Shown here one piece after another: positions 18,855-28,036 of a stretch of DNA of 64,000 bases (position 1 is its first letter; every line of letters starts with the position of its first letter). The notes beneath the pieces were generated by a model, which saw nothing but the letters and a program-made list of their open reading frames with translations, searched no databases and was not told the DNA's origin. Source of the stretch: Anabaena minutissima FACHB-250 (lineage in GTDB: Bacteria; Cyanobacteriota; Cyanobacteriia; Cyanobacteriales; Nostocaceae); contig NZ_JACJRG010000001.1 of the NCBI RefSeq assembly GCF_014697125.1, positions 310,001 through 374,000 of the forward strand. The letters run 5' to 3'. Position numbers and translations under genes: made by a program.

Positions 18855-19232
18855 TTAAATCACCACTGATTTAATAGCACGCAACAAAAGTTCGCGGGTG
18901 TATGGCTTAGTTATATACTCACTAGCACCTTGTTTCATTGCCCACAAACGATCAATTGCTTGATTTTTAGAACTGCAAATAACTATCGGTACTTTTGCCG
19001 TAATGGGGTTTCTCTTTAGAGAACGACACAATTCAAAGCCACTCATACCCGGCATAACTACATCAGTCACAATCACATCTGGCTTTTGTACTAAAGCTTT
19101 TTCTATTGCTTCTTTTGCTCCAGAAGCTTTAATCACGTTGTAACCACTCTCTTGAAGATAGTGGCTCATTAATTCTAATTCGCTGGGCGAATCTTCTACA
19201 ATTAAAATTGTTCCGACTAAAGTTAAACTCAC
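18855..19232 (-). CDS. hmpB: CheY-type response regulator (HmpB/PilH-like)
   Basis: The 125-residue stand-alone receiver has an acidic pair at Glu13/Asp14 in LIVEDSPSE, the phosphorylation site Asp57 in VIVTDVVMPGMSGF, a Ser in VICSSK and the conserved Lys in YITKPYT. No output domain is present. In the related pil/hmp systems such a regulator acts as a phosphate acceptor from the CheA hybrid kinase. It lies between the PatA-type and CheW genes. Confidence 0.93.
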   Translation of the reverse strand: MSLTLVGTILIVEDSPSELELMSHYLQESGYNVIKASGAKEAIEKALVQKPDVIVTDVVMPGMSGFELCRSLKRNPITAKVPIVICSSKNQAIDRLWAMKQGASEYITKPYTRELLLRAIKSVVI

Positions 19233-19286
19233 TTTTAAATCTCCTTAAATAATTTCCTATCACCTGTCACCTATCACCTTCCTCCC

Positions 19287-20336
19287 CTACCCAAGATGTT
19301 TAAACACAATTTTCAACAATTCTGATTGGTTAAACGGCTTTGTTAAATAACCAGAAGACCTGACCATTTTAGCTTTTGCTCTGTCAATAAAGCCTGTTCT
19401 TCCAGTCACCATAATAATTGGTGTATTTTTAAAAGCTGAATGTCTACGTAACAAAGAACATAGCTCATAACCATCTAAATTTGGCATTTCTACATCTAAT
19501 AAAATTAAGTCTGGTTTACTGCGGAGAATTTGCATCAAAGCCTTTACCGGATCATTGATAGTCACCACGGCAAATACATTTTCATCTAAGAAGCTTTTTA
19601 TAGAATTTAATACTGTTTGACTATCATCTATACAGGCAATAGTATATAAAGTTCTTCTCACTAAGCGAGGGCTATCAACTGGGTCTAAATTATTTGGTTG
19701 AGGTATTATTTGCCGATTTTGTTGTTGTGGCTGAGGTTGTGGTGTTTTATTTGTAGGTAAAACTGGGGAACTCCCACCACTATTAGATGAAGATGGAATA
19801 CGTTGTCGATTTCTTAACTGTCTTTGACAAGATTCAACTAATAAACGTAAGTCTAAATAACAAAACTTTGGTAGTTCTTCCCACGTAGTTTCAGGATAAA
19901 ACTCATAGCTTCCTTCTTTTAAAACTAGAAATGATTCCAGCACTTCTTTAGCTAATTCTTCTATGAGAATGGCTGCTTGTCTAACAGTAATATGGCCTTG
20001 ATTAACTAACCAGCAAATAGCTTGGTAATCAGCGTAGGTTAAAGACTGACTTTCATCTTGGGGTTCAAACATCAAGCGCATTTGCACACGAGTTCCACTG
20101 TTGAGAGTAGGAATTTTCTGACTCAAGTGCCGCAGGTGACTATCAAGACGATCAAATAGCTTATCTGAATATGAGGCATAAGTAAGTTTACCTTGCTCTA
20201 AATTAATTGTCCAAAAAGCTATCTCTGTAAATATACGTAAACATCCCGTAGCATGGCGACTAGTTAGCTGTGCTAATAAAGATATGGGATGTAGTTTCTG
20301 GATTAACCTGTAGCTACTTATAGGAGTTGTGTTCAT
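19287..20336 (-). CDS. hmpA: PatA-type response regulator (HmpA/PilG-like)
   Basis: The 349-residue protein has an N-terminal PATAN/DUF4388-like domain (HPISLLAQLTSRHATGCLRI then INLEQGKLTYASYSD). A proline/glutamine-rich linker follows at about 185-215, and then a C-terminal receiver with IACIDDSQTV, LILLDVEMPNLDGYEL and YLTKPFN. This architecture is that of PatA, the heterocyst patterning regulator, and of PilG/HmpA, the first gene of phototaxis and hormogonium operons. The position as first gene of the CheY-CheW-MCP-CheA run supports HmpA/PilG. About 400 bases of AT-rich DNA upstream must hold the operon promoter. Confidence 0.88.
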   Translation of the reverse strand: MNTTPISSYRLIQKLHPISLLAQLTSRHATGCLRIFTEIAFWTINLEQGKLTYASYSDKLFDRLDSHLRHLSQKIPTLNSGTRVQMRLMFEPQDESQSLTYADYQAICWLVNQGHITVRQAAILIEELAKEVLESFLVLKEGSYEFYPETTWEELPKFCYLDLRLLVESCQRQLRNRQRIPSSSNSGGSSPVLPTNKTPQPQPQQQNRQIIPQPNNLDPVDSPRLVRRTLYTIACIDDSQTVLNSIKSFLDENVFAVVTINDPVKALMQILRSKPDLILLDVEMPNLDGYELCSLLRRHSAFKNTPIIMVTGRTGFIDRAKAKMVRSSGYLTKPFNQSELLKIVFKHLG

Positions 20337-21347
20337 TTTTTCTTTACTTCAGCTAAATTTGTTTAGCAGTTTTACCACAATTCCTATCAAGGATCAGTTA
20401 ATAGTTTTTTGTAATCTTACATACAAATTTTTGAACCCAAGACTTGTGGTTAAACCCCATGAAAATCATGCGTAAGCTATTGTTGCTGTAGTTACTTGTA
20501 CTTAAATTAATAGGCACTGAGTGGGATTAAGTCAACAAAAGGCAAAAACTCTAACGAATCACATACCTTATGAGTAACTTTTAATTGATAAACACTGAAA
20601 TAATAATGCAAAATTAACAGAATTTAACTTAGCGTTGGTCAGTATTTACACTTAAAAATTTTTCAATTAACTTAATTTGGGCTGATTTTTTAAAATACTT
20701 CCGTAAAATTACGGCATTTTTCTAAAAAATCCCTGGAATTTACCTCAACATCGGCTGCTGCAATTGTGCATATAGTTCCCTATTTGGAAGCGGATATTAT
20801 TGAATTATTAAAATTCAACGGGCTATTTGCTGTATTGAGGTTGGAATCACAATGGTCGAAAGTCATTACTCGGCTAGCTGGATTGTCTAGATATTTCTCT
20901 CCAAGACCTCCAAGAATGCCTACTCTTGTTCGTGGTTTGAGGCAACTTGAATCCATCTTTTCAGGCTGGAAACTCGCTCAGGGTCAACTTGTGTATACAC
21001 GGCAGGTATCATTGCTGTTGGAGTTGTCCATCCATTGCGACAATCTCCACACGTTCTAAATTAGGTGGTAAATATGAGATACCGTGTAAAGCCATTGCTC
21101 TACCAGTAATAAACATAACTTTATCTAAGTTATGGCGTTTCCTACGCAACTGAGGTAGACCAAAATATTGTTTACCAAGGTTAGTAGCTTTAAAAACTTA
21201 CCTCACCAGGTCGGGAAACGCTATAAATTTCGTTAACTCTCATAACTTCACCGTAAATTTACAGTAAGCTAGATTGTTTTAGCTATAAGTATACAGCATA
21301 ATGCTAAAATTATAAGTAATTTTGTCAGTCAAGTAGGATTTAGCAAG
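20337..21347. other. Degraded intergenic region of about 1 kb
   Basis: The first 400 bases are AT-rich and probably carry the promoter of the operon to the left. From 21200 down to about 20760 the minus strand shows consecutive coding-like pieces in shifting frames. They read FGLPQLRRKRHNLDKVMFIT, GISYLPPNLERVEIVAMDG, then VYTQVDPERVSSLKRWIQVA and VGILGGLGEKYLDNPASRVM. This suggests one decayed gene. I do not recognise the family. The two plus-strand frames at 20766-21059 and 20947-21153 appear to be shadows of it. Confidence 0.45.
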
Positions 21348-22364
21348 ATGAAAGCTGTCGGTATTTACACCCTTGCCAATGATGCTGTATTTGACCAATT
21401 AATTGCCTTGCTAAATAGCATTGAGGTCAATGTTAGTCCAGACATTCCTATATGTGTGATTCCTTATAATGACAAAATAGATAAGGTGAAGCGGGAAATT
21501 GAATCTAGAAAAAATGTCACTCTATTTAAAAATAGCGAATCTATTCAACGCTGGGATAATTTTGGCAATGAGATTTGTACTGTGCATCCAGCAGTACAGC
21601 AAGGACAGTCATTACGTAAGACTTGGAATCGCATCCCCTTATTAAGAAAGCTATGTGCTTTTGATGGGGAGTTTGAGAAGTTTGTGTTTTATGATGCGGA
21701 TAGTTTAGCAATGAGATCAATAGATAATCTATTAGCTGAACTTGATAATTACGATTTTATATTTGATGATTGGGAGCATAAAAAATCTAGAGAATATACA
21801 GCTTTAGATTTATCTTCCATAGAAAAAACAGGTTTGTATACGGAAGAAGATGTACGTCCTAAGTTGCATTGCTCAAGTTTCTTTGGCTCTAAAAAAGGTA
21901 TTTTTTCTGAGTCAGAAATTGCATTGATTAAGAAGTTACTAATTGAAGATAATGAAATCCAATGGCTGCGCGATTGGTATTTATCAGATGCCTTTTTGTT
22001 TAGCTATATGACCTTGAGGTGCGATCGCCCCTTATTTAACTACACACTTAGCCCCAACGGTCAAGATAGAACAGGTAATTGTGCTAATGCTGATCCTTTT
22101 GTGAATATTAATAATGTTCTTTATAACCAAGAGGGACTAAAACCTATTTATCGTCTTCACTACATGAACTATTCCTCTAAGGATTTTGCTCGATTATGCC
22201 AAGGAGAAGATGTTAATATCCGTTATAAAAATGAGTTTCTGCACTATCGCTTTCTCAAAGAACCAGAAAGAATGCCAAAACGTTTAAAATCCCCTGGCAT
22301 TTTCACAAAAAGCAATCGGGTTTTACAGAAAGTAGCCAATAAAATCCAAGCCAGTATTTCTTAG
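21348..22364 (+). CDS. Glycosyltransferase-like protein (Npun_R2821/R2822-type)
   Basis: The 338-residue soluble protein starts KAVGIYTLANDAVFDQLIAL and contains FEKFVFYDADSLAM near residue 115, a DxD-type metal/nucleotide-sugar site as in GT8-like enzymes. A later FLHYRF and RPLFNYTLSPNGQDRTGNCA fit a group of cyanobacterial proteins I recall under the name Npun_R2821/Npun_R2822. No membrane segment is visible. It is the first of three glycosyltransferase-like genes on this strand, so a role in surface polysaccharide or glycan synthesis is likely but inferred. Confidence 0.7.
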   Translation: MKAVGIYTLANDAVFDQLIALLNSIEVNVSPDIPICVIPYNDKIDKVKREIESRKNVTLFKNSESIQRWDNFGNEICTVHPAVQQGQSLRKTWNRIPLLRKLCAFDGEFEKFVFYDADSLAMRSIDNLLAELDNYDFIFDDWEHKKSREYTALDLSSIEKTGLYTEEDVRPKLHCSSFFGSKKGIFSESEIALIKKLLIEDNEIQWLRDWYLSDAFLFSYMTLRCDRPLFNYTLSPNGQDRTGNCANADPFVNINNVLYNQEGLKPIYRLHYMNYSSKDFARLCQGEDVNIRYKNEFLHYRFLKEPERMPKRLKSPGIFTKSNRVLQKVANKIQASIS

Positions 22365-22456
22365 TTCGGACTAAATTGTAGATGCAACTGCTGCCATTTT
22401 ATGGCAGCTTTATTGGTATTTACGTAATAGGTATTTTCGTAAGGATAAACCTTAAG

Positions 22457-23242
22457 ATGCTAGTTTTTGTAATCCCACTCAAAAGTCAATATATTTCGCA
22501 ATCTTGGGCAAGGGTATGTAAATTATTTGAAAGAACTATCAAATCAACTTGTAATCAGACAACAGATGAATTTAGAGTAATTGTTGTTTGTAATGAAAAA
22601 CCCAATATTGAATTTACGCATAAAAATATCATATATATTGAGCGCGATTTTGTATTACCCAGCTTAGATTGGCAGGGCAAAAATATAGATAGAACACGCA
22701 AATTAATCACTGGGTTAACTTATGCTAGGGATCTCAAGGCATCACATATTATGTGTGTTGATGCTGATGACTGCATTAGTAAGCATCTAGCCAAATTTGT
22801 GAATAGTTATCCTGAAGCAAATGGATGGGTGATTCAGAAAGGCTATTCCTATACAGAAGGGAATAAAATTATCCGTTTTATGAGGAAAGGCTTCGATCAA
22901 TACTGCGGGACAAGTAATATAGTTAGATATGATTTGTATGATGTACCCGAAATTTTAGATGAAATCACTGAAGCTAAATATGTAGAATCTATATTTAACT
23001 ATTATAGGCATCGTGAAATAACTAAGACTTTAGCAAAAAAAGGAACACCACTAGAGCCTTTACCTTTTGCAGGTGCTATATATACCAAAAATGGGCAAAA
23101 TAATTACTTGCAAGTTGAAGATAGAAATAAAAAAATAAATATAAAATCAAGACTTATGAGAATAAAAGCCCTATTGGACTATAGATGGATCACAAAATCG
23201 ATTCGTGGTGAGTTCAAATTGTACGATATTTTTAATGAGTAA
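22457..23242 (+). CDS. Glycosyltransferase family 2-like protein
   Basis: The start chosen is ATG 22457 (MLVFVIPLKSQYISQSW), which follows AAGGATAA. The upstream ATG at 22382 would add a hydrophobic leader with no ribosome site. The 261-residue protein has a GT-A-like N-terminus, RVIVVCNEKP, and SHIMCVDADDCIS with a DxDD metal site near residue 108. The second half is lysine-rich without recognised motifs. It lies about 90 bases behind the first glycosyltransferase-like gene and 33 bases before the third. Confidence 0.7.
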   Translation: MLVFVIPLKSQYISQSWARVCKLFERTIKSTCNQTTDEFRVIVVCNEKPNIEFTHKNIIYIERDFVLPSLDWQGKNIDRTRKLITGLTYARDLKASHIMCVDADDCISKHLAKFVNSYPEANGWVIQKGYSYTEGNKIIRFMRKGFDQYCGTSNIVRYDLYDVPEILDEITEAKYVESIFNYYRHREITKTLAKKGTPLEPLPFAGAIYTKNGQNNYLQVEDRNKKINIKSRLMRIKALLDYRWITKSIRGEFKLYDIFNE

Positions 23243-23275
23243 ATTTGTAATCTTTAAAATTTGAGATTAAGTCCT

Positions 23276-24265
23276 GTGGTTAAAATTACTGTCTGCATTC
23301 CCACTTACAACCGAGCAAATTTACTTCCTTACGCAGTTAATAGCGTACTAGCTCAAACTTATACAGATTTTGAGCTAATTATCTGTGATGATGGTTCTAC
23401 TGATAACACGCCTCAAATAGTCAGCCAGTGGAATGATTCACGAATTCGCTACATTAGACAGCCTGTAAATGGTGGGCGTAGTCGCAATATGCGCTCTGGT
23501 TTTGAAGCTGCTTGTGGAGATTATTTTATAAAATTCGATGATGATGATGCTTTGACTCCCGAATTTTTAGCAAAAACGGTGGTAGTCTTAGAAGCAGAAG
23601 AAAATGTAGATTTTGTTTGTACAAATCACTGGATTATTAATCAAAATAGCGAAAAAATTGAATCGGCAACAATCGAAAACTCTACTAAATGGGGAAAGGA
23701 TAAACTCAAACAGGGAGTGATTCCTGACTTGATAGAGCAAACCTTTTTACATCAAAGCTTGCAAGTAGGTTCAACACTATTTCGTCGAGAGTGTTTGACA
23801 GAAGTTGATTATATGCGTCCACAAGCTGACGGATGTGAGGACTTTGATTTATTAGTACGTTTAGCGATCGCTGGTAAGCAAGGGTATTTTCTGCCAGAAT
23901 TTCTGATGGAATATCGTTTTCATGGCGGACAAACAAGTTTGAAACAAAATTTGCACTTTCTTTCTGCCAAAGTTTTCTGTATTAGTAGTTATAAATTCCC
24001 TGATGAGGAATTAGAAAAACTACGATTGCAAAAACTAGCAGCTACCCAGCGTGCTTTGGGTTTAAGATTGATTGAAAAGGGCGATTCTGTGGAGGGACGC
24101 AGACTTTTGCAGCAATCAACTCAGTTATTGGGTAGCGATCGCAGAATCATGCTTGGTTTGATATTATCTTACTTACCAATCAGTTTACGCAAATTAGCTT
24201 TACAGGTTTTTCGCCAAGTTCGTCCTAAAGATTACACTGAGCAAGTGAGAGAAGCATCTGTGTAA
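23276..24265 (+). CDS. Glycosyltransferase family 2
   Basis: This is a typical GT2. VKITVCIPTYNRANLLPYAV begins the Rossmann-like fold, LIICDDGSTDNTPQIV binds the nucleotide, and FIKFDDDDALTPEFL holds the DxD. An ED motif is seen in DGCEDFDLLVRLA. GTG 23276 is preferred as the start; a TTG at 23261 would add five residues. At 329 residues it has a C-terminal helical tail. With its two upstream neighbours it forms a small glycan-synthesis unit. Acceptor and sugar are unknown. Confidence 0.88.
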   Translation: MVKITVCIPTYNRANLLPYAVNSVLAQTYTDFELIICDDGSTDNTPQIVSQWNDSRIRYIRQPVNGGRSRNMRSGFEAACGDYFIKFDDDDALTPEFLAKTVVVLEAEENVDFVCTNHWIINQNSEKIESATIENSTKWGKDKLKQGVIPDLIEQTFLHQSLQVGSTLFRRECLTEVDYMRPQADGCEDFDLLVRLAIAGKQGYFLPEFLMEYRFHGGQTSLKQNLHFLSAKVFCISSYKFPDEELEKLRLQKLAATQRALGLRLIEKGDSVEGRRLLQQSTQLLGSDRRIMLGLILSYLPISLRKLALQVFRQVRPKDYTEQVREASV

Positions 24266-24384
24266 TAAATGCTATCAGCATTACAGATATTCGTGGAATC
24301 TAAAATTGTTCTAGATTTACTTTATTTTATAGCAAACAAACTAGAACCATCTATCAATATATATGACTGGTATTTGATTTTGAA

Positions 24385-24505
24385 ATACACGTAGGGCGTG
24401 TTAGTGAAGCGTAACTCCGCATTTCTCACAAATAGTAGGGGCGGGTTCACAGATATGCTCGAATCATTCATGAATATTTCGCTCAAAGAACCCCTACGGA
24501 CTCTG
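24385..24505. repeat. Dispersed repeat block with GTAGGGGCGGGTT / AACCCCTAC arms
   Basis: TAGTAGGGGCGGGTTC near 24435 and GAACCCCTACGG near 24488 form a loose inverted repeat. It is preceded by GTAGGGCGTGTTAGTGAAGC. Such blocks recur in Nostocales intergenic DNA. A 65-codon minus-strand frame across it is rejected. Confidence 0.6.
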
Positions 24506-24601
24506 GACTGAGGTTGCAATAATTGATGAGAAATCCGGTTTAAGGTGCTGGAGAAAATCAGTTATACAAACTTAAAATTTTTTGCAAGTTTTTGATTAAA
24601 C

Positions 24602-24936
24602 CTATCTACTTTGTGGAAGAATTGGAGTAGGTTGGTAAATTGAGTTTGAGCGCAGTTGAGCAATAACAAAGATTGTACCAATAGCTAGCGCAATAGATAC
24701 AACTGCGATCGCTAAACGATTAGCCTTCCAAAAGCTTAGTTGTCCTTGTTGATAAGCAGTATTGGCTATATTTACCTTTCAAGCATTTGAGCAATATTTA
24801 CTGCTCTTAACGGAGTGCCACACTTTAATATTTCAAGTATTTTAGATTCTAGGTCATCTATATTAGCCCCATATTGATCACTACAACCGAGATCGAAATG
24901 AATCTTAAGTAAACAAAACGCGTGACCAAGTATCAA
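24602..24936 (-). pseudogene. Coding-like remnants behind the ParB-like gene
   Basis: Two minus-strand open pieces follow each other. The first (24772-24936, possible TTG start overlapping the ParB-like gene by 32 bases) ends with ANIDDLESKILEILKCG and TPLRAVNIAQMLER. The second ends at TAG 24602-24604 and contains a membrane helix, LAIAVVSIALAIGTIFVIAQ, but has no start codon. They look like the ends of a decayed or frameshifted gene. The family is not recognised, and either piece could instead be a small real frame. Confidence 0.35.
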
Positions 24937-25660
24937 CAATATCTACCATTTTATCACCACTGATACCTTTCATACGTTTTTTACCGCTTGCAACTGTTAC
25001 TCGTTCTACTACATCTTTTAAAGATTCAAACTTTTTCTTTTTACGTTCTTTCTCAATACTTTCAACAACTTGAACAGCTTTTTTATCAGTAATTCCAGCC
25101 GTTCGTAATCTAAAAATCAGTTCTATTAAACTTAAATTATTAAATGCTTCTAATGGTGCAATCTGTTTCGGCATCTGACTCTCAAATAACTTGATAGTTT
25201 CATATAACTTCTGCCTTTCCTGTCTTTCCTGTACCAATTCAGACTTTAAATCATCAAGTTGTTTTTCTAATAAACGAAATTTATTACTTTCTGCGTTCAA
25301 GGTAATTGAACCAATAGATTCAATTACACTTTCTGATTGTTCATTAGTAGATTTTGTTTTTTTAAGAAGATTAGCTTGCTTTAATGCTTCTTGTTCTTTT
25401 TCAGATGTAATAATTAAGGCATTAACCATTTCTCCCGCAATAGGGTTTTTTTCGCAAGCTCGAACAGCAGCATAGTATTCAAAATGCCCATCAATAACCT
25501 CATATTTTTCAAAACCAATCTTTTTTAGTACTAATGGTTTTATAAGTCCTCCAGCGTCTAGTATTACTTCAGCAAGTATATCTAAATCTGTTTCAGTAAA
25601 GTGTGAACGCTGAAAACTAGAGGTAACACTGTCAATATCTACCATCAAGAACTTAGTCAT
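24905..25660 (-). CDS. ParB-like (ParB/Srx fold) protein
   Basis: The 251-residue protein opens with a ParB/Sulfiredoxin-like N-terminal domain: DIDSVTSSFQRSHFTETDLD, then LIKPLVLKKIG and YEVIDGHFEYYAAVRACE, where GHFEYYAA replaces the usual GHRRYRA. A coiled coil follows at about 125-165. The C-terminal basic region KERKKKKFESLKDVVERVTV and GKKRMKGISGDKM could form a helix-hairpin-helix-like DNA-binding unit. No KorB-type helix-turn-helix is evident. The gene overlaps the preceding ParA-type gene by four bases, so both are made together. It is AT-rich relative to housekeeping neighbours, fitting horizontal origin. Confidence 0.72.
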   Translation of the reverse strand: MTKFLMVDIDSVTSSFQRSHFTETDLDILAEVILDAGGLIKPLVLKKIGFEKYEVIDGHFEYYAAVRACEKNPIAGEMVNALIITSEKEQEALKQANLLKKTKSTNEQSESVIESIGSITLNAESNKFRLLEKQLDDLKSELVQERQERQKLYETIKLFESQMPKQIAPLEAFNNLSLIELIFRLRTAGITDKKAVQVVESIEKERKKKKFESLKDVVERVTVASGKKRMKGISGDKMVDIVDTWSRVLFT

Positions 25661-27105
25661 TGTTTTGGCTCTATTTTTTTCAAAACTTCCATAGCTAAAA
25701 ATTCAAACTCAGCAGCTGATTGATTGGCTGAAGAGTCACGCTCTGCAAAATCTAGAACCGATTTAGGATCAGGAATTTCCATATTACCTAAAGGGATAGT
25801 TTTGTTAATACAAGTTGATAAAGCTGTTCTTTCAGATATGGTACTATCCATAAGTGGCAGTTCATAACGCTCAGTAATTACATTCTTATGTTTAGTAAAG
25901 TTATATTTCAGGTATTGAGCGTTAGTAGAAATTTTTGAGGGAAGCACACCCATAATCTTAATAGGTGCTTGACCTTCACCTTCTTTATTCTCAGCAATCT
26001 TTTCCTGGATAAAGTTTTTAACACTTATCAAGCCTTGATTTGAAAATGGCTTTAAATCTGAAGGGATAATTAAGTAATCAGCAGCAGTTAGGGCAGCTTC
26101 AGCATAAACATCTAAAGATGGTGGAGTATCAATAATTACAATATCATAATCATTTTTAACTTTTTCTAATTTTCTAGCTAGCCTAAATCGACTAGCAGCA
26201 AAACCAATTAGATTGGACTGATTCTCAATTAAGCTTATGTGTGATGGAACTACGTCAATCTCTGGATTATTAAAAAAGTGGGACTTACGAACTAGCTCTG
26301 GGATGAAGTTACTTTTGCTAGACTCTAGTAAATGATAAATATTGCGATCTTTTAAATCATCTTCTTCCTCAAACTGGAATTTTATTAATCCTGTAGCAAA
26401 AGTTGTATTGGCTTGAGCATCTATATCAATTAAAAGAACTTTTTTACCTTTTTTGCTTAATGCTGCTGCTAAGTTAATAGCGACTGTAGTTTTACCTACC
26501 CCACCCTTATGATGATAAATTGCTATTGTTTTCATAGAAGATTTTTCCTGGATTTCATTAGAAATTATTTGAATTTGTATTGGCTGATTTGACTTAGATT
26601 TAATATTTGAGTTATCTTGGCTATTTTTCTGTTTTAAGCTTTCTCTACCAATGAAATTTTTAATTTCTTCTAACTTCGTCTCAACTTCCTTACCTGAACA
26701 CTGAAAAACTAACTTAACATCATTCTCAAGTTTTTCATAAATCCTGATTTCCTTGCCATTTGTTAATAAACCATATCCTACATTCAAACTTGTTAAATAG
26801 TGCCTGAGTCTGAGGACATGATTATTTAAGTTTTGTTTGGGATGCTTTGCCTCCATGACCACACTTAATGGTGAGTTGGCATCTAAGACAAAGGGAAGGA
26901 CTTGTGCCGCAAATGCTAAAAAATCTAACCGGATGCTACCAACAGCAACTTCCTGATGCCAGGTGTCTGGAGTATAACCTAGCTGTGGTAGTAAATATTG
27001 CACGATGAGCTTGCTTTCTACTTCGCTTTCATTACGGCACAACTCAGGATTAAAAAGCAAATTTTTTACCCCAATAAATATGTATTGGTGTTCATTATGA
27101 CACAC
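25657..27105 (-). CDS. ParA-type ATPase with N-terminal HsdR_N-like nuclease domain
   Basis: The 482-residue protein has two parts. Residues about 20-155 resemble the type I restriction enzyme R-subunit N-terminal nuclease fold: NESEVESKLIVQYLLPQLGY, then IRLDFLAF (Asp61) and VVMEAKHPKQNL (Glu85 and Lys87), a PD-(D/E)xK arrangement. After a polar linker, residues 191-482 form a ParA ATPase. It has HHKGGVGKTTVAINLAAAL with the signature lysine, LLIDIDAQAN and VIIDTPPSLDVYAEAAL. Met191 could serve as an internal start for ParA alone. It overlaps the ParB-like gene by four bases. This pairing may serve partition of a plasmid or element, or defence; both are inference. Confidence 0.82.
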   Translation of the reverse strand: MCHNEHQYIFIGVKNLLFNPELCRNESEVESKLIVQYLLPQLGYTPDTWHQEVAVGSIRLDFLAFAAQVLPFVLDANSPLSVVMEAKHPKQNLNNHVLRLRHYLTSLNVGYGLLTNGKEIRIYEKLENDVKLVFQCSGKEVETKLEEIKNFIGRESLKQKNSQDNSNIKSKSNQPIQIQIISNEIQEKSSMKTIAIYHHKGGVGKTTVAINLAAALSKKGKKVLLIDIDAQANTTFATGLIKFQFEEEDDLKDRNIYHLLESSKSNFIPELVRKSHFFNNPEIDVVPSHISLIENQSNLIGFAASRFRLARKLEKVKNDYDIVIIDTPPSLDVYAEAALTAADYLIIPSDLKPFSNQGLISVKNFIQEKIAENKEGEGQAPIKIMGVLPSKISTNAQYLKYNFTKHKNVITERYELPLMDSTISERTALSTCINKTIPLGNMEIPDPKSVLDFAERDSSANQSAAEFEFLAMEVLKKIEPKQ

Positions 27106-27245
27106 AGCAAACTAGTTAATCCATAACAATTACTGCATACTAAGTATAGAAATAAAATTATGTTTAGTAATTTTGCTGAAAATAAAGATAAATGTCTTGA
27201 TTTACTTCAGCCCACTATATCGTCATACCCCGCACCATCTCAAAA

Positions 27246-27608
27246 TTGCCTTGCATCTTTGATGAATATGCTGACTTTATGGCAGAAAAAGAAATCCGCA
27301 AAGCATTAGAACTCAGTATAAAACGTTTAGGAGCAATGGCAAGGGCGGCGGGAATTCATCTCATAATTGCTACCCAACGTCCAGAAGCCGGTATTGTCAC
27401 CCCAATTATCCGTTCAAATTTGCCAGGAAGAGTTGCTTTAAGAACCGCTAGCGAAGCCGACTCAAAAATTGTCTTAGGAGGTACAGAAACATCCGCCTCT
27501 TATCTATTAGGTAAAGGTGACTTACTCTACCAGATTGGCCCCCAATTGTATCGTTTACAAAGCCTATTTGCTAAACAAATTCAGATCCCATCAGAAAAAA
27601 CTCAGTAG
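27246..27608 (+). pseudogene. C-terminal fragment of an FtsK/HerA-type DNA translocase
   Basis: The 120-codon frame gives FDEYADFMAEKEIRKALELS, then GIHLIIATQRPEAGIVTPII and GGTETSASYLLGKGDLLYQI. These match the Walker B (DEYADF), ATQRP and LLGxGDML motifs at the end of FtsK/SpoIIIE motor domains. The Walker A half and all upstream parts are missing, and the frame is closed by a TGA near 27195, so it is a truncated gene. It lies divergently from the ParA-nuclease gene, which suggests a decayed mobile element or plasmid segment. Confidence 0.82.
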
Positions 27609-27838
27609 ACGCAATTTCACCGATATCATTATTAATAATTGATGATATTGTTAAACTCCCTACTTACAAATACTGATTTCATATCTCTTACACCCCATCT
27701 ATGCCAATAAATTCAAACATCCAAGCAGATTACTAGAAAATTTCTCCAAAACTTATCTAAGTTCATCCTGTAGGGCTAATAAACAACTGAACAATAAATA
27801 TATATACACCTCCTACCCTACACACAGGATGTACAACA

Positions 27839-28036
27839 ATGAGTACCAAATTGCTTTCGATGCTAGCTGTTAATCAACTTACATTAGTTGTTTATCTTGA
27901 CCAATATGGATATTATCACTATGAGATAATTCATGGTAAGGGCGTACTGCAAAATACTGAGATATTTTATAATCAGCACTCAGCCGAACTAACAGGAATG
28001 TTGTGTATTAATTCAATATTAAACTATTACATATAG
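27839..28036 (+). CDS. Possible small protein of 65 residues
   Basis: The frame starts MSTKLLSMLAVNQLTLVVY behind an AGGATGTACAACA stretch that could serve as a ribosome site. It is tyrosine- and hydrophobe-rich and has no known motif. It sits alone in AT-rich DNA between an FtsK fragment and a ParA gene. It could be real or chance. Confidence 0.3.
   Translation: MSTKLLSMLAVNQLTLVVYLDQYGYYHYEIIHGKGVLQNTEIFYNQHSAELTGMLCINSILNYYI

Noticed and set aside
20488..20501. GTAGTTACTTGTAC, a perfect GTAN8TAC NtcA-type palindrome upstream of the PatA-type gene
   Set aside because: About sixteen such matches are expected by chance in 64 kb, and no TANNNT element lies at the usual 22-base spacing.
20766..21153. 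Two plus-strand frames of 97 and 68 codons
   Set aside because: The minus strand of the same DNA shows better protein-like fragments; these frames look like shadows of a decayed gene.
24322..24519. 65-codon minus-strand frame
   Set aside because: Consists largely of a dispersed repeat block.
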